NCBI RefSeq assembly: GCF_000807775.2
Contig: NZ_CP047385.1
Span: 1,984,001 to 2,048,000 of the forward strand
From: Pandoraea fibrosis
GTDB lineage: Bacteria; Pseudomonadota; Gammaproteobacteria; Burkholderiales; Burkholderiaceae
Direction: 5' to 3'
Length of the DNA: 64,000 nucleotides
Shown: piece after piece, positions 1 to 7,978 of the stretch
How positions within the stretch are numbered: the first letter of the stretch is position 1
Layout of the letters: each line of letters starts with the position of its first letter
Notes under the pieces: model-generated
Seen by the model: the letters and a program-made list of their open reading frames with translations, nothing else
Databases searched by the model: none
Told to the model about the DNA's origin: nothing
Made by a program: the position numbers and the translations under genes

Positions 1-1864
1 CGAGTGCTTCACCGTCGAGCGCAAGCTGCGCGAGCGGATGAAGATCCCGGTCTTCCACGATGACCAGCACGGTACCGCCATCACCGTGAGCGCCGCGTTC
101 ATCAACGGCCTGAAGGTCGTGGGCAAGGACATTCGCGAAGTGAAGGTCGTGACCTCGGGCGCCGGTGCTGCCGCACTCGCCTGTCTGGACCTGATGGTCG
201 ATCTGGGCCTGCCGGTCGAGAACATCTGGGCGACGGATATCGACGGGGTGGTCTTCGAGGGCCGCACGGTCGGCATGGACCCAGACAAGGCGCGTTTCGC
301 ACAGAAGACCGACAAGCGCACGCTGGCGGAAGTGATCGACGGCGCCGACGTCTTCCTCGGTCTGTCCGCCGGTGGCGTGCTCAAGCCGGAGATGTTGAAG
401 ACGATGGCGTCGCGCCCGCTGATTCTGGCGCTGGCCAATCCGACGCCGGAAATCTTCCCGGAAGAGGCGCGCGCCGCGCGTGACGACGTGGTGCTGGCCA
501 CGGGCCGTTCGGACTTCCCGAATCAGGTCAATAACGTGCTGTGCTTCCCGTACATCTTCCGTGGCGCGCTCGACGTGGGCGCCACCACGATTACGCGCAG
601 CATGGAAATCGCTGCGGTTCACGCAATTGCCGGACTCGCGCAGGAAGAACCGAACGACTCCGTGGCAACCGCCTATGGCGCATATGACCTGTCGTTTGGC
701 CCGGAATACCTGATTCCGAAGCCGTTCGACTCGCGTCTGATCGTGCGTATCGCACCGGCAGTGGCGCGTGCCGCGATGGAGGACGGTGTGGCCACCCGCC
801 CGATCGCCGACTTCGACGCCTACGCCGAGCAACTGCAACAGTTCGTGTACCACTCGGGCGCATTCATGAAGCCCATCTTCTCGGCCGCCAAGCAGTTGGT
901 GCGAGACGGCGGCAAGGCTCGCATCGTGTTCGCCGAAGGCGAGGAAGAGCGCGTGCTGCGCGCCGTGCAGGTGATCGTCGACGAGAAGCTGGCTCGCCCG
1001 ATTCTCGTGGGCCGTCCGGAAGTGCTGCTCGCCCGCATCGAGAAATTTGGTCTGCGCCTGCGCCTGGGCGAAGATGTCGAAGTCACCAATCCGTATTACG
1101 ACGAGCGTTTCCATCAGTACTGGACCAACTACTGGGAACTGCGTTGCCGCGACGGCATTACGAAGGAGATGGCGCGCGTCGAGATGCGCCGCCGTCTCAC
1201 GCTGATCGGCGCGATGATGGTGCGTCTGGGCGATGCCGACGGCATGATCTGCGGCACGGTAGGGGCGTACCACGATCACCTGCGCTTCGTTGACGAAGTC
1301 ATCGGCAAGCAACCGGGGGCGAACACCTACGCGGCAATGAACATTCTGCTGCTCGACAAGCGCACCGTGGCGCTGGTGGACACGCACGTCAACGACGATC
1401 CCACGGCCGAACAGATCGCCGAGTTCACGCTGGCAGCCGCCAAACAGATGACGTGGCTCAACCTCAACCCGAAGATCGCGCTGCTCTCGCGCTCGAACTT
1501 CGGCTCGGGCAGTGCGGCGTCGGGCACGAAAATGCGTCGTGTGCTGGAGATGGTCACGGCGCAAGCGCCGGAGCTCGAAATTGACGGCGAAATGCATGGC
1601 GACTGCGCGCTCGATGAAGGCCTGCGCAGCCGCATCCTGCCGCATTCGCGTCTGAAGGGCGCCGCCAACCTGCTGGTGTGCCCGAACGTCGACTCGGGCA
1701 ACATCGCCTACAACCTGCTCAAGACGGGCGCGGGCAGCAATGTCGCCGTGGGTCCGTTCCTGCTGGGGGTAGGCGCACCGGTGAACGTGCTGACGTCCAG
1801 CTCGACCGTGCGACGCATCATCAACATGACGGCCCTCACCGTCATCCAGGCCAATCGTGACTGA
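1..1864 (+). CDS. maeB: NADP-dependent malic enzyme with phosphotransacetylase-like C-terminal domain (5' truncated)
   Basis: Decarboxylates malate to pyruvate with reduction of NAD(P). The reading frame is already open at base 2, so the gene starts outside the window and about 620 residues are visible. The visible start (ERKLRERMKIPVFHDDQHGT) is the malic-enzyme core at the metal/malate site; the NAD-binding domain follows, with GAGAAALACLDLM as its Rossmann glycine motif. From roughly residue 300 of the visible part the protein matches the phosphate acetyltransferase-like domain (KARIVFAEGEEERVLRA, SRSNFGSG, LLVCPNVDSGN) of the large MaeB form, which is usually about 760 residues. That C-terminal domain is known as an acetyl-CoA-sensing regulatory part, generally without transferase activity. 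The last 23 bases overlap the convergent permease gene. Start and promoter are not in the window. Confidence 0.95.
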   Translation, partial: ECFTVERKLRERMKIPVFHDDQHGTAITVSAAFINGLKVVGKDIREVKVVTSGAGAAALACLDLMVDLGLPVENIWATDIDGVVFEGRTVGMDPDKARFAQKTDKRTLAEVIDGADVFLGLSAGGVLKPEMLKTMASRPLILALANPTPEIFPEEARAARDDVVLATGRSDFPNQVNNVLCFPYIFRGALDVGATTITRSMEIAAVHAIAGLAQEEPNDSVATAYGAYDLSFGPEYLIPKPFDSRLIVRIAPAVARAAMEDGVATRPIADFDAYAEQLQQFVYHSGAFMKPIFSAAKQLVRDGGKARIVFAEGEEERVLRAVQVIVDEKLARPILVGRPEVLLARIEKFGLRLRLGEDVEVTNPYYDERFHQYWTNYWELRCRDGITKEMARVEMRRRLTLIGAMMVRLGDADGMICGTVGAYHDHLRFVDEVIGKQPGANTYAAMNILLLDKRTVALVDTHVNDDPTAEQIAEFTLAAAKQMTWLNLNPKIALLSRSNFGSGSAASGTKMRRVLEMVTAQAPELEIDGEMHGDCALDEGLRSRILPHSRLKGAANLLVCPNVDSGNIAYNLLKTGAGSNVAVGPFLLGVGAPVNVLTSSSTVRRIINMTALTVIQANRD

Positions 1865-2735
1865 AGTCCACACGGCGTTCGCGCTGGGGCAACGTTCCCG
1901 GCGCGTGACGCTGGTCTGGCGGGGCAGGGCGATCCAGCCTGTCGCGATGGCCAGATCGGTTCAGGTAGTGCCCGAGCCCCGGTAAGCGTGGCAGACGCAT
2001 CGACGTGATGCGCTGCCAGCCGCGCCGGGGCTTTTCCATTTCCGCGAGGTCTGCCTCCGGGCGCAGCGGCTTGCCGAGCAGTGTGGTGCATCCCCATTCG
2101 AGCGCGCTGCACATCACGAAGTAGATCAGTGCGACGAACGCGAACACTTCGACCGGATAGACCATCAGGCGGCTGTTGACCTGGGTGGCGACGAAAGACA
2201 ATTCCGCCACGCCGACGATGTACGCGAGCGAGGTGTCCTTGACCAGCGACACCCACTGATTGATGAACGACGGCGTCATGATGCGCAGTGCCTGCGGCAG
2301 TACGATGTGGCGCAGCGTCTGCGCGCGCGTGAGTCCGAGCGACATGCCCGCCTGCCACTGCGCGATGCCCACGCCGCGAATCCCGGCGTAGACCGTATGC
2401 GAGAGGTACGCGCCGCCGATCAACGCGAGCGCGCAGGCTACGGTAGCGAGTCCGGGCACGTTGACGTCGAACAGGATCGGCAACAGGAAGTATGTCCAGA
2501 AGATCAGCATCAGCACGGGAATCGCACGGAAAAAGCCGATCACGAAGGTGAGTATCCAGCGGGCCGGGCCACCGAGCATGGCGAGCGCGATGCCACCCGC
2601 CAGTCCCAGCATCCCTGAGGCGAATGCACTGATCGTGGCGAGCACGAGGGTGAGCGCGGCGCCCGAGAGTGGGCCGTCGGGAAAGTCGCCCCACAGCAGG
2701 TAGGGCAGGTTGTCGAATACGGCGGAGAAATGCAT
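1842..2735 (-). CDS. Polar amino-acid ABC transporter permease (GltK/HisM type)
   Basis: Inner-membrane permease of a polar amino-acid ABC importer. The N-terminal two thirds carry hydrophobic segments and the family EAA loop (GMSLGLTRAQTLRHIVLP), which docks the ATPase. It is the third gene of a minus-strand set with the binding protein (ends 3574) and the other permease (ends 2772). At 297 residues it is longer than the usual 215-250. The last 60-70 residues (from about EMEKPRRGWQR) are basic, proline-rich and membrane-free, and the frame runs 23 bases into the maeB stop region on the other strand. The tail may be a read-out after loss of an earlier stop; I see no sequence that settles this. 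No ATP-binding subunit lies in the window. Substrate is unknown; glutamate/aspartate or cystine are possible. Confidence 0.88.
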   Translation of the reverse strand: MHFSAVFDNLPYLLWGDFPDGPLSGAALTLVLATISAFASGMLGLAGGIALAMLGGPARWILTFVIGFFRAIPVLMLIFWTYFLLPILFDVNVPGLATVACALALIGGAYLSHTVYAGIRGVGIAQWQAGMSLGLTRAQTLRHIVLPQALRIMTPSFINQWVSLVKDTSLAYIVGVAELSFVATQVNSRLMVYPVEVFAFVALIYFVMCSALEWGCTTLLGKPLRPEADLAEMEKPRRGWQRITSMRLPRLPGLGHYLNRSGHRDRLDRPAPPDQRHAPGTLPQRERRVDFSHDWPG

Positions 2736-2771
2736 GGCGAGGGTGTCCGGGAGGGCTCTGTGTCGTCTGTC

Positions 2772-3494
2772 TCAGCGCGACGGCGCCGCCGCATGGCGAT
2801 GCGTGGTGGCGACGCTCACCGCCTCGATCAGCGCAATCGCGCCGATATAGAGCAGCGTAGCGATGCCGAATGCCTGAAACGTCTTGAACGTTTCGGTCTC
2901 CACTTGCCGGGACGCATACGACAGTTCAGCGAGCCCGATCGCCATTGTCAGCGACGAATTCTTCACCACATTCATGTATTGGCCGAACAGTGGCGGCATG
3001 GCAATGCGCACGGCCTGCGGCAGCACGACATGACGAAAGACGGCGAAGCGGCTCAGCCCGAGGGCCGCCGCCGCTTGCGTCTGCCCGGCGGGCACGCCGC
3101 GCAGTCCGGCGCGAATTTCCTCGCCGATGAAAGCGGTCGTGTAGATCGTGAGGCCGACGAAGCCGGCGAGCGTCTCGAGCGTCGGCCAGCGAATGTCGAA
3201 CAGCACCAGATGCCAGCGATGGGGCTGGGAGAGCCACAGCACGGCGTCGGCCGGCAGCAGCGCCGCTACGCCGAAGTACCAGAAGAACAATTGCACCAGT
3301 AGCGGGGTGTTGCGCATGAGCGCAACGAACGCGGTGGCGGGACGCACGAGCAGTGCGTTACGCGAGTTGCGCGCCAGTGCGAGTCCGAAGCCGAACCCGG
3401 TGGCGGCGGCGCTCACGGCAATCGCGAGGGCGAGCGTGACGCCGAAGCCTTGCAGCAGCCAGCCGACGTATTTCGGGGCGAGCCAGTCGATCAT
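2772..3494 (-). CDS. Polar amino-acid ABC transporter permease (GltJ/HisQ type)
   Basis: Second inner-membrane permease of the importer, 240 residues, the normal family size. It has several hydrophobic segments (for example WLLQGFGVTLALAIAVSAAA near the N-terminus) and the EAA loop AAAALGLSRFAVFRHVVLP for ATPase contact. It sits 79 bases after the binding-protein gene, separated from it by a strong hairpin, and 36 bases before the other permease, so the three are probably one operon. It should form a heterodimer with the downstream permease. Start ATG at 3494 is the first in frame. Confidence 0.9.
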   Translation of the reverse strand: MIDWLAPKYVGWLLQGFGVTLALAIAVSAAATGFGFGLALARNSRNALLVRPATAFVALMRNTPLLVQLFFWYFGVAALLPADAVLWLSQPHRWHLVLFDIRWPTLETLAGFVGLTIYTTAFIGEEIRAGLRGVPAGQTQAAAALGLSRFAVFRHVVLPQAVRIAMPPLFGQYMNVVKNSSLTMAIGLAELSYASRQVETETFKTFQAFGIATLLYIGAIALIEAVSVATTHRHAAAPSR

Positions 3495-3515
3495 GACGGT
3501 GTTTCCAATGCAAAA

Positions 3516-3556
3516 CGCCGGGTGCGCACGAGGGGTTCCCCTCGTGCGCCCCGGCG
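3516..3556 (-). terminator. Intercistronic stem-loop between binding protein and permease genes
   Basis: A 19-bp stem: CGCCGGG plus GCGCACGAGGGG on the left (3516-3535, one bulged T at 3523) pairs perfectly with CCCCTCGTGCGC plus CCCGGCG (3538-3556). On the minus strand it is followed by only four T. This suits partial termination or mRNA 3'-end protection within the operon, a known way of making more binding protein than permease. Confidence 0.6.
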
Positions 3557-3573
3557 AGGCCGACGGGCAAGCG

Positions 3574-4419
3574 TCAGGCCTTGTCGCCGATCTTGAACAG
3601 TCGCGGCAGCGGTTGGGCCGTGTTCGGGCCGAACCAGCGGTCGTAAATGTTGGCGGCGGTGCCGTCCTTTTCGAGCCCGCGCAGCGTGTCGTTCACGAAT
3701 GCCGTCAGGCGTGCTTCCCCCTTGGGAACGCCCACGCCCATGTAGTCGTTCGAAATCGTGAACGCCGGGATTTCGTAGTTCTGCTTGTCCGGCACGTTGG
3801 CGAGCAGACCGACGAGCTTCGGACCATCCTGTGTGATCGCCTGGACGGTGCCGGTGCGCAGCGCGGCGAATGCGAACGGCGTGTCGTCGAATGCGACGAT
3901 CGTTGCATTCGGGAATTTCTCGCGCAACGTGATTTCGTTGGTCGTGCCCTTGTCGGCGCCAATGCGCAGCGCGCTCAGTTGGTCCGGCGACGACAGCGTG
4001 CCCTTCTTCGCGAGGAATTGCTGACCCGATGAGAAGTACGGAATGCTGAAGTCGATCTGCTTGGCACGCTCGTCCGTGATGGTGAAGTTCGCCAACACGA
4101 GGTCGACTTTCTTCGACGTGAGGAACGGAATGCGGTTGGCCGGATTCGTCGGCTGAATTTCAAGCTTCACGCCGAGCTTGTCGGCCAGCGCCTTGGCGTA
4201 GTCGACGTCGAGACCGACGATCTTGTGCGACTTCGCGTCGACATAGCCGAACGGCGGATTGCTGTCGAACGTGGCGACGCGAAGCACACCGGCTTTCTTG
4301 ATGTCGTCGAGTTTGTCGGCGTGCGCGGCGAGCGGCGCGAGGGCCACCACGGAAAACAGGGCGGCGGCGAGGGTGGAAACAGCGAGTCGTGCGCGTGGTT
4401 GGCGAGTCTTGTTGTGCAT
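3574..4419 (-). CDS. Periplasmic amino-acid-binding protein of the ABC importer
   Basis: Extracellular solute-binding protein family 3. The start at 4419 (MHNKTRQPRARL) gives 281 residues with a clear Sec signal peptide: basic N-terminus, hydrophobic core LAVSTLAAALFSVVALAPLA, cleavage after AHA. The frame is open further upstream, but the extra residues are low-complexity and would bury the signal. The mature part has the family opening (DDIKKAGVLRVATFDSNPPFGY) and the later GLDVDYAKALADKLG and DLVLANFTIT segments that shape the ligand pocket. Likely ligands are glutamate, aspartate or another polar amino acid; sequence alone does not decide. It heads the operon with both permeases. Confidence 0.9.
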   Translation of the reverse strand: MHNKTRQPRARLAVSTLAAALFSVVALAPLAAHADKLDDIKKAGVLRVATFDSNPPFGYVDAKSHKIVGLDVDYAKALADKLGVKLEIQPTNPANRIPFLTSKKVDLVLANFTITDERAKQIDFSIPYFSSGQQFLAKKGTLSSPDQLSALRIGADKGTTNEITLREKFPNATIVAFDDTPFAFAALRTGTVQAITQDGPKLVGLLANVPDKQNYEIPAFTISNDYMGVGVPKGEARLTAFVNDTLRGLEKDGTAANIYDRWFGPNTAQPLPRLFKIGDKA

Positions 4420-4582
4420 GGCCTGTTGGGCTCCGTTGTGCGTAGATCCGTCTCGAGGTCCCGGTCTTGCCAACGCAAACGTCGGACAGACGTTGGCGGG
4501 GACCGGCCGCGGGTAGCAGCGAGCGGGTTCTCTACGATAACGGCGCACCGTCGCGCGCCCAACCAATCGATTTTTCTTAGCA

Positions 4583-4612
4583 AAACGCCGGCGCTGATAA
4601 GCGCCGGCGTTT
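4583..4612 (-). terminator. Terminator downstream of the histidine-rich protein gene
   Basis: Perfect 13-bp inverted repeat (AAACGCCGGCGCT, 4583-4595; AGCGCCGGCGTTT, 4600-4612) with a GATA tetraloop. On the minus strand the stem runs into TTTTGC and then an A/T-rich stretch, fitting Rho-independent termination of the gene at 4649-5035. Confidence 0.75.
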
Positions 4613-4648
4613 GTGTGGATCCGATGCGTCACACGAATGTGACGCGGA

Positions 4649-5035
4649 TCAGCCGTGGTGATCGTGGCCGTGGTCGTGATCACGATCGTGATAATCGTCA
4701 CGATGATCGGGGCCATGACCGTGATCGCCATGATCCCAGCCGCCACGGTTCAATTCCCAGCCGTGCGGACCCTGATGCCAGGCCGGCGAGCGATACGCGT
4801 AGCCCGGACGTTCACGTTCCCAATGACCACCGCGCCACTCGTGGCGATGGCCATCCCAGTCCCAGAAGCCCGGTGCCCACACATACCCCGCGCGCGGCGG
4901 CGGGACCGGCTCGTAACGCGGCGGCGGCGGTGCGCCGATACTGATGGAAACGCCCACCTGAGCGTGGGCCGGCACCACGGCGATACCGCCGAGCGTGGCA
5001 GCCACGAGCGCAATGGTCAAAGTCAGTTTTTTCAT
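4649..5035 (-). CDS. Exported YXWGXW-type protein with histidine-rich tail
   Basis: 128 residues from ATG 5035, preceded by a strong Shine-Dalgarno (AAGGGGG) that decides this start over an upstream in-frame one. A Sec signal peptide (MKKLTLTIALVAATLGG..., cleavage near AHA) is followed by a proline-rich segment, aromatic repeats of the YXWGXW type (GYVWAPGFWDWDGHRHEW) and a tail of about 29 residues carrying ten histidines alternating with Asp/Gly. The family occurs in periplasmic or surface proteins of Proteobacteria and its function is unknown. The tail suggests divalent metal binding (inference). The gene is monocistronic, with its own terminator. Confidence 0.8.
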   Translation of the reverse strand: MKKLTLTIALVAATLGGIAVVPAHAQVGVSISIGAPPPPRYEPVPPPRAGYVWAPGFWDWDGHRHEWRGGHWERERPGYAYRSPAWHQGPHGWELNRGGWDHGDHGHGPDHRDDYHDRDHDHGHDHHG

Positions 5036-5178
5036 ATTCGCCCCCTTGAAAGCGATGTTTTGGTACGTCTTCATCCTACGAGGGGAATGGCGCGATGACG
5101 AAGCAAATAGTCGTAAAAAAGTGTTGGAAATGTTTCGTTCCATTCGCTGAAAAGCCGCATGAACCGGACGTTCGCACA

Positions 5179-5210
5179 GTCCGGCAAGCGGTCGGGATTG
5201 CTTGCCGGAC
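5179..5210 (-). terminator. Stem-loop downstream of the tautomerase gene
   Basis: Perfect 11-bp inverted repeat (GTCCGGCAAGC, 5179-5189; GCTTGCCGGAC, 5200-5210) with a 10-base loop, 18 bases beyond the tautomerase stop. There is no T-run, so it may be a Rho-dependent end or an mRNA-stabilising hairpin. Confidence 0.45.
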
Positions 5211-5227
5211 AGGGCGAGAGGCGAATC

Positions 5228-5629
5228 TCATGCTTTTGACGCGTGTTGATGCCGATATTCCTGTGTCCGTCCGCCGTAACCGTAGGCGGCTGCGCGGGCG
5301 TCGATCACGTGAATGTAAGAGCAAGGATGCACGTTACCCAGCAGCCCGGACAGGGTTTCGAAGACTTGCGCAATGAACTGCGCCTTCTCCGCTTTCGTGT
5401 TCGTCTCGTCCGTCACGCTGATATCCAGATGGAATGCGTTTTTGCCTTGCTCCGAGAGTGGTGCGCCACCGATGAACCAGCGCTCGTGAGGAAGGTAATC
5501 GACGGTCACGGCAATGACTTCCGGCGCCTTGTGCAAGGTATCGACGGTCAGTTGCGACACAGCGCGCACGGCCTCGCGGGACAGCGTGTCGTTGGGCGTG
5601 CCAGAGAGTTGCAGAACGATGTGCGGCAT
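5228..5629 (-). CDS. Tautomerase/MIF superfamily protein
   Basis: 133 residues starting MPHIVLQLSG. Proline directly after the initiator Met is the hallmark of the 4-oxalocrotonate tautomerase superfamily, where it becomes the N-terminal catalytic base. The length matches the roughly 130-residue class rather than the 60-residue 4-OT monomers. HPCSYIHVIDARAAAYGYGG near the C-terminus fits the second beta-alpha-beta unit. The substrate cannot be read from sequence; the family includes keto-enol isomerases and dehalogenases. It is divergent from a LysR-type regulator 120 bases away, its most likely controller (inference). Confidence 0.8.
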   Translation of the reverse strand: MPHIVLQLSGTPNDTLSREAVRAVSQLTVDTLHKAPEVIAVTVDYLPHERWFIGGAPLSEQGKNAFHLDISVTDETNTKAEKAQFIAQVFETLSGLLGNVHPCSYIHVIDARAAAYGYGGRTQEYRHQHASKA

Positions 5630-5749
5630 GGTGTGACTCCCAAACGTTGAGTGAAGTGTGAAGACAACGACACCAGTCTAGGGAGATGATTGACATCGGA
5701 AAAGCGGGAATTTACGATGCCATCCATCGGTTTCTTAAATGGGTGTGTC

Positions 5750-6637
5750 ATGGTGCCGGGATTCGATTTCGATCAGTTGCGTACCTTCGTCGCCGTGGCC
5801 GAGGCGGGGAGCCTGTCGGCGGCCGCACCGCGTGTCTTCCTGTCGCAGTCTTCGGTGAGCGAACAGGTCCGCAAGCTCGAGGAGCGTGTTGGTGTGATGT
5901 TGTTCACCCGCGGCAAGCAAGGGGTCGCGACGACGCCGGCGGGCGAGCGCCTTCTGACGCATGCACGGCAATTGATCGCGCAATCCGAGCGGGCATGGCA
6001 TGACGTGCGTGGCTTTTCGCTTGCGGGTGAACTACGGCTGGCCATCACGGACTATTTCCGGCCTGGCGATGTGGCGCGCATGCTGCGGCACCTGAGCGTG
6101 GCGTATCCGTCGCTGCGCATTCACGTCACGATTCTGAAAAGCGGGGTGATCGAGTCGGGTTACGACGTTGGCGACTTCGACATCGGTTTGTCGATGCGCG
6201 TGCTTGGCAAGGCGCTCGGCCGCGACGCGGTCGCGGACACCCGCCCACTGGGGCGCGAGTCGCTTGACTGGGTCGCGTCGCCGGATTTCGTGCTGGAGGA
6301 GGGGGTGCCGCTACCCCTGTTGGTGCTCCCCGATACCTGCGCGCTTCACCGCTTCACCACGCAATGGCTCGACGAGCATCGCGTGCCTTACACGATTGCA
6401 CATGTTGCGTCAGGCGTTGCGGGATTGCAGTTGGCGTTGAACGCGGGGCTTGGGGTGGCGTGTCTGAATGCATCGGCGGCCGGCCCGGCGCTCGCACGTA
6501 TCGAGACGTTGATGCCCGGGCGGCGTTTGCCCCGGCTGCCGGATGCCGAGTTCCATCTGCTGCCCGCGCGCCGTGGCGAACCCGAATGGGTGACGCAGGC
6601 GCGCGATGCGTTGGCCGAACAGCTTACAGCGCGTTGA
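5750..6637 (+). CDS. LysR-type transcriptional regulator
   Basis: 295 residues from ATG 5750 (MVPGFDFDQLRTFVAVAEAG), chosen because LysR proteins start a few residues before the helix-turn-helix; in-frame alternatives are ATG 5717 and TTG 5690. The N-terminal winged HTH (AAAPRVFLSQSSVSEQVRKLEER) binds DNA; the rest is the two-lobed effector domain (LAITDYFRPGDV, then DFDIGLSMRV). The tautomerase gene lies divergently upstream, so regulation of that gene and of itself is likely. The gene ends convergently, overlapping the metallo-hydrolase gene by 14 bases. Effector unknown. Confidence 0.88.
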   Translation: MVPGFDFDQLRTFVAVAEAGSLSAAAPRVFLSQSSVSEQVRKLEERVGVMLFTRGKQGVATTPAGERLLTHARQLIAQSERAWHDVRGFSLAGELRLAITDYFRPGDVARMLRHLSVAYPSLRIHVTILKSGVIESGYDVGDFDIGLSMRVLGKALGRDAVADTRPLGRESLDWVASPDFVLEEGVPLPLLVLPDTCALHRFTTQWLDEHRVPYTIAHVASGVAGLQLALNAGLGVACLNASAAGPALARIETLMPGRRLPRLPDAEFHLLPARRGEPEWVTQARDALAEQLTAR

Positions 6638-7493
6638 GCGGGATCTTCAGATAGCGCGTACCGTTGGCCTCCGGCGGGGGCATGTCTCCGGCGCGGATGT
6701 TGACTTGCACGGCGGGCAGAATCAGCGTGGGCATGTCGAGCGTGCGGTCGCGGGCTTCGCGCATGGCGACGAAGGTATCTTCGTCGATGCCATCGTGCAC
6801 ATGGATGTTCGCGCGGCGCTGTTCACCAACGGTCGTTTGCCAGTTCGCGGCGCGTCCCGAGGGCGGATAGTCGTGGCACATGAACAGACGTGTCGATGCC
6901 GGCAGTGCCAGCAAACGGCGAATCGAGCGGAACAGCGTGTGGGCATTGCCGCCGGGAAAGTCGCAGCGCGCGGTGCCGACATCGGGCATGAAAAGCGTGT
7001 CGCCGACAAAGACGGCATCGCCTACGCGATACGCCATGTCGGCCGGCGTATGGCCCGGCACGAACATCGCCTCGGCCTGCAAGGCGCCAATGGCAAACGT
7101 CTCGCCATCTTCGAACAGATGGTCGAACTGCGAGCCGTCCGGCGGTACATCGGCACCCAGATGGAACAGCTTCTTGAAGACGTGCTGAACATCGCGGATG
7201 TGCGTGCCGATGGCAATGCGCCCGCCCACGTGCTCCTTGAGCCAGCGCGCCGACGACAGATGATCGGCATGCGCGTGCGTCTCGAGGATCCAGTCGACAG
7301 TGAGCTTCTGTGCTGCGACGTATTCGAGGACACGCTCGGCCGACCCCGTATGCGTGCGGCCAGCCTTCGGGTCGTAGTCGAGCACGGGATCGATGATCGC
7401 CGCGTGACCGCCCGGCGCATCGAACACGACGTAAGTCACCGTGGCGGTGGCAGTGTCGAAAAAGGCTTCGATGTTTGCTGGCGTGGCTGACAT
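6624..7493 (-). CDS. MBL-fold metallo-hydrolase, Blh/persulfide dioxygenase-like
   Basis: 289 residues from ATG 7493. It has the metallo-beta-lactamase signature HAHADH (in ETHAHADHLSSARW) and later metal ligands in FVPGHTPADM, VGDTLFMPDVGT and MCHDY. It matches the Blh/ETHE1-like branch, whose members act on persulfides or are found with BigR repressors. It lies divergent from the BigR-type repressor and the YeeE/YedE pair, with a shared AT-rich operator between them, the gene set known for hydrogen sulfide/persulfide detoxification in other Proteobacteria. No rhodanese domain is fused. Exact chemistry (persulfide dioxygenase versus related hydrolase) is inferred from context. Confidence 0.85.
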   Translation of the reverse strand: MSATPANIEAFFDTATATVTYVVFDAPGGHAAIIDPVLDYDPKAGRTHTGSAERVLEYVAAQKLTVDWILETHAHADHLSSARWLKEHVGGRIAIGTHIRDVQHVFKKLFHLGADVPPDGSQFDHLFEDGETFAIGALQAEAMFVPGHTPADMAYRVGDAVFVGDTLFMPDVGTARCDFPGGNAHTLFRSIRRLLALPASTRLFMCHDYPPSGRAANWQTTVGEQRRANIHVHDGIDEDTFVAMREARDRTLDMPTLILPAVQVNIRAGDMPPPEANGTRYLKIPLNAL

Positions 7494-7511
7494 GGACCGG
7501 CTCCTGCGAAA

Positions 7512-7536
7512 ATTTATCAATTCATATATTATAAAT
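7512..7536. promoter_or_regulatory. Probable BigR-type operator between the divergent genes
   Basis: An AT-rich block in an otherwise GC-rich region carries the inverted repeat ATTTAT (7512-7517) and ATAAAT (7531-7536) with a 13-base, also AT-rich, spacer. BigR-family repressors bind imperfect AT-rich palindromes over their own promoter. The site lies 19 bases upstream of the metallo-hydrolase start and 70 bases upstream of the repressor start, so it could control both directions. Confidence 0.6.
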
Positions 7537-7605
7537 CAGTAAAGTGTACGCAATGGACGTGACATCTCGTCGCGCCGTGACTTTCTGATTCGTATCGATC
7601 CTGCC

Positions 7606-7965
7606 ATGCCCCGAGTGACTGCGCTATCCCCTGTCGAGCGGGCGAGCGTCCGCGCGGACGTCGCCCCGCTGGATATTGCGCGACTGCGAACCGCCGCGCG
7701 CGACGCCACGGCACTGCTGCGTGCGCTCGCCAACGAAGACCGTCTGCTGATCCTGTGCCAGCTCACGCAGGGGGAGTTGTCCGTCGGCGAGCTGGAAGCG
7801 CAACTCGACATCCGGCAACCGACGCTCTCGCAGCAACTCGCCGTGCTGCGCACCGAGGCGCTGGTGAATACGCGTCGCGATGGCAAGCGCATCTACTATT
7901 CGGTCGCGGATGGGGCCGTGCTTGCGGTGCTGGCTTGCCTTTACGATCAGTTCTGTCCGAAATAG
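7606..7965 (+). CDS. ArsR-family repressor of the BigR/SqrR persulfide-sensing type
   Basis: 119 residues, winged HTH of the ArsR family: [14 protein letters not shown], then [19 protein letters not shown] as the recognition helix and [13 protein letters not shown] as the wing. It keeps the two cysteines that define BigR/SqrR-type sensors: one in the helix RLLILCQL (about residue 50) and one near the C-terminus in LYDQFCPK (about residue 117). In characterised members these form a di- or tetrasulfide with sulfane sulfur and release DNA. It is followed 14 bases later by the first YeeE/YedE gene and is divergent from the metallo-hydrolase, so it most likely represses both. Confidence 0.87.
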   Translation: MPRVTALSPVERASVRADVAPLDIARLRTAARDATALLRALANEDRLLILCQLTQGELSVGELEAQLDIRQPTLSQQLAVLRTEALVNTRRDGKRIYYSVADGAVLAVLACLYDQFCPK

Positions 7966-7978
7966 AGGGACACCCCCA

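Noticed and set aside
7529..7714. Minus-strand ORFs over the BigR-type gene start
   Set aside because: Shadow frames; the ArsR family frame on the plus strand is clear.
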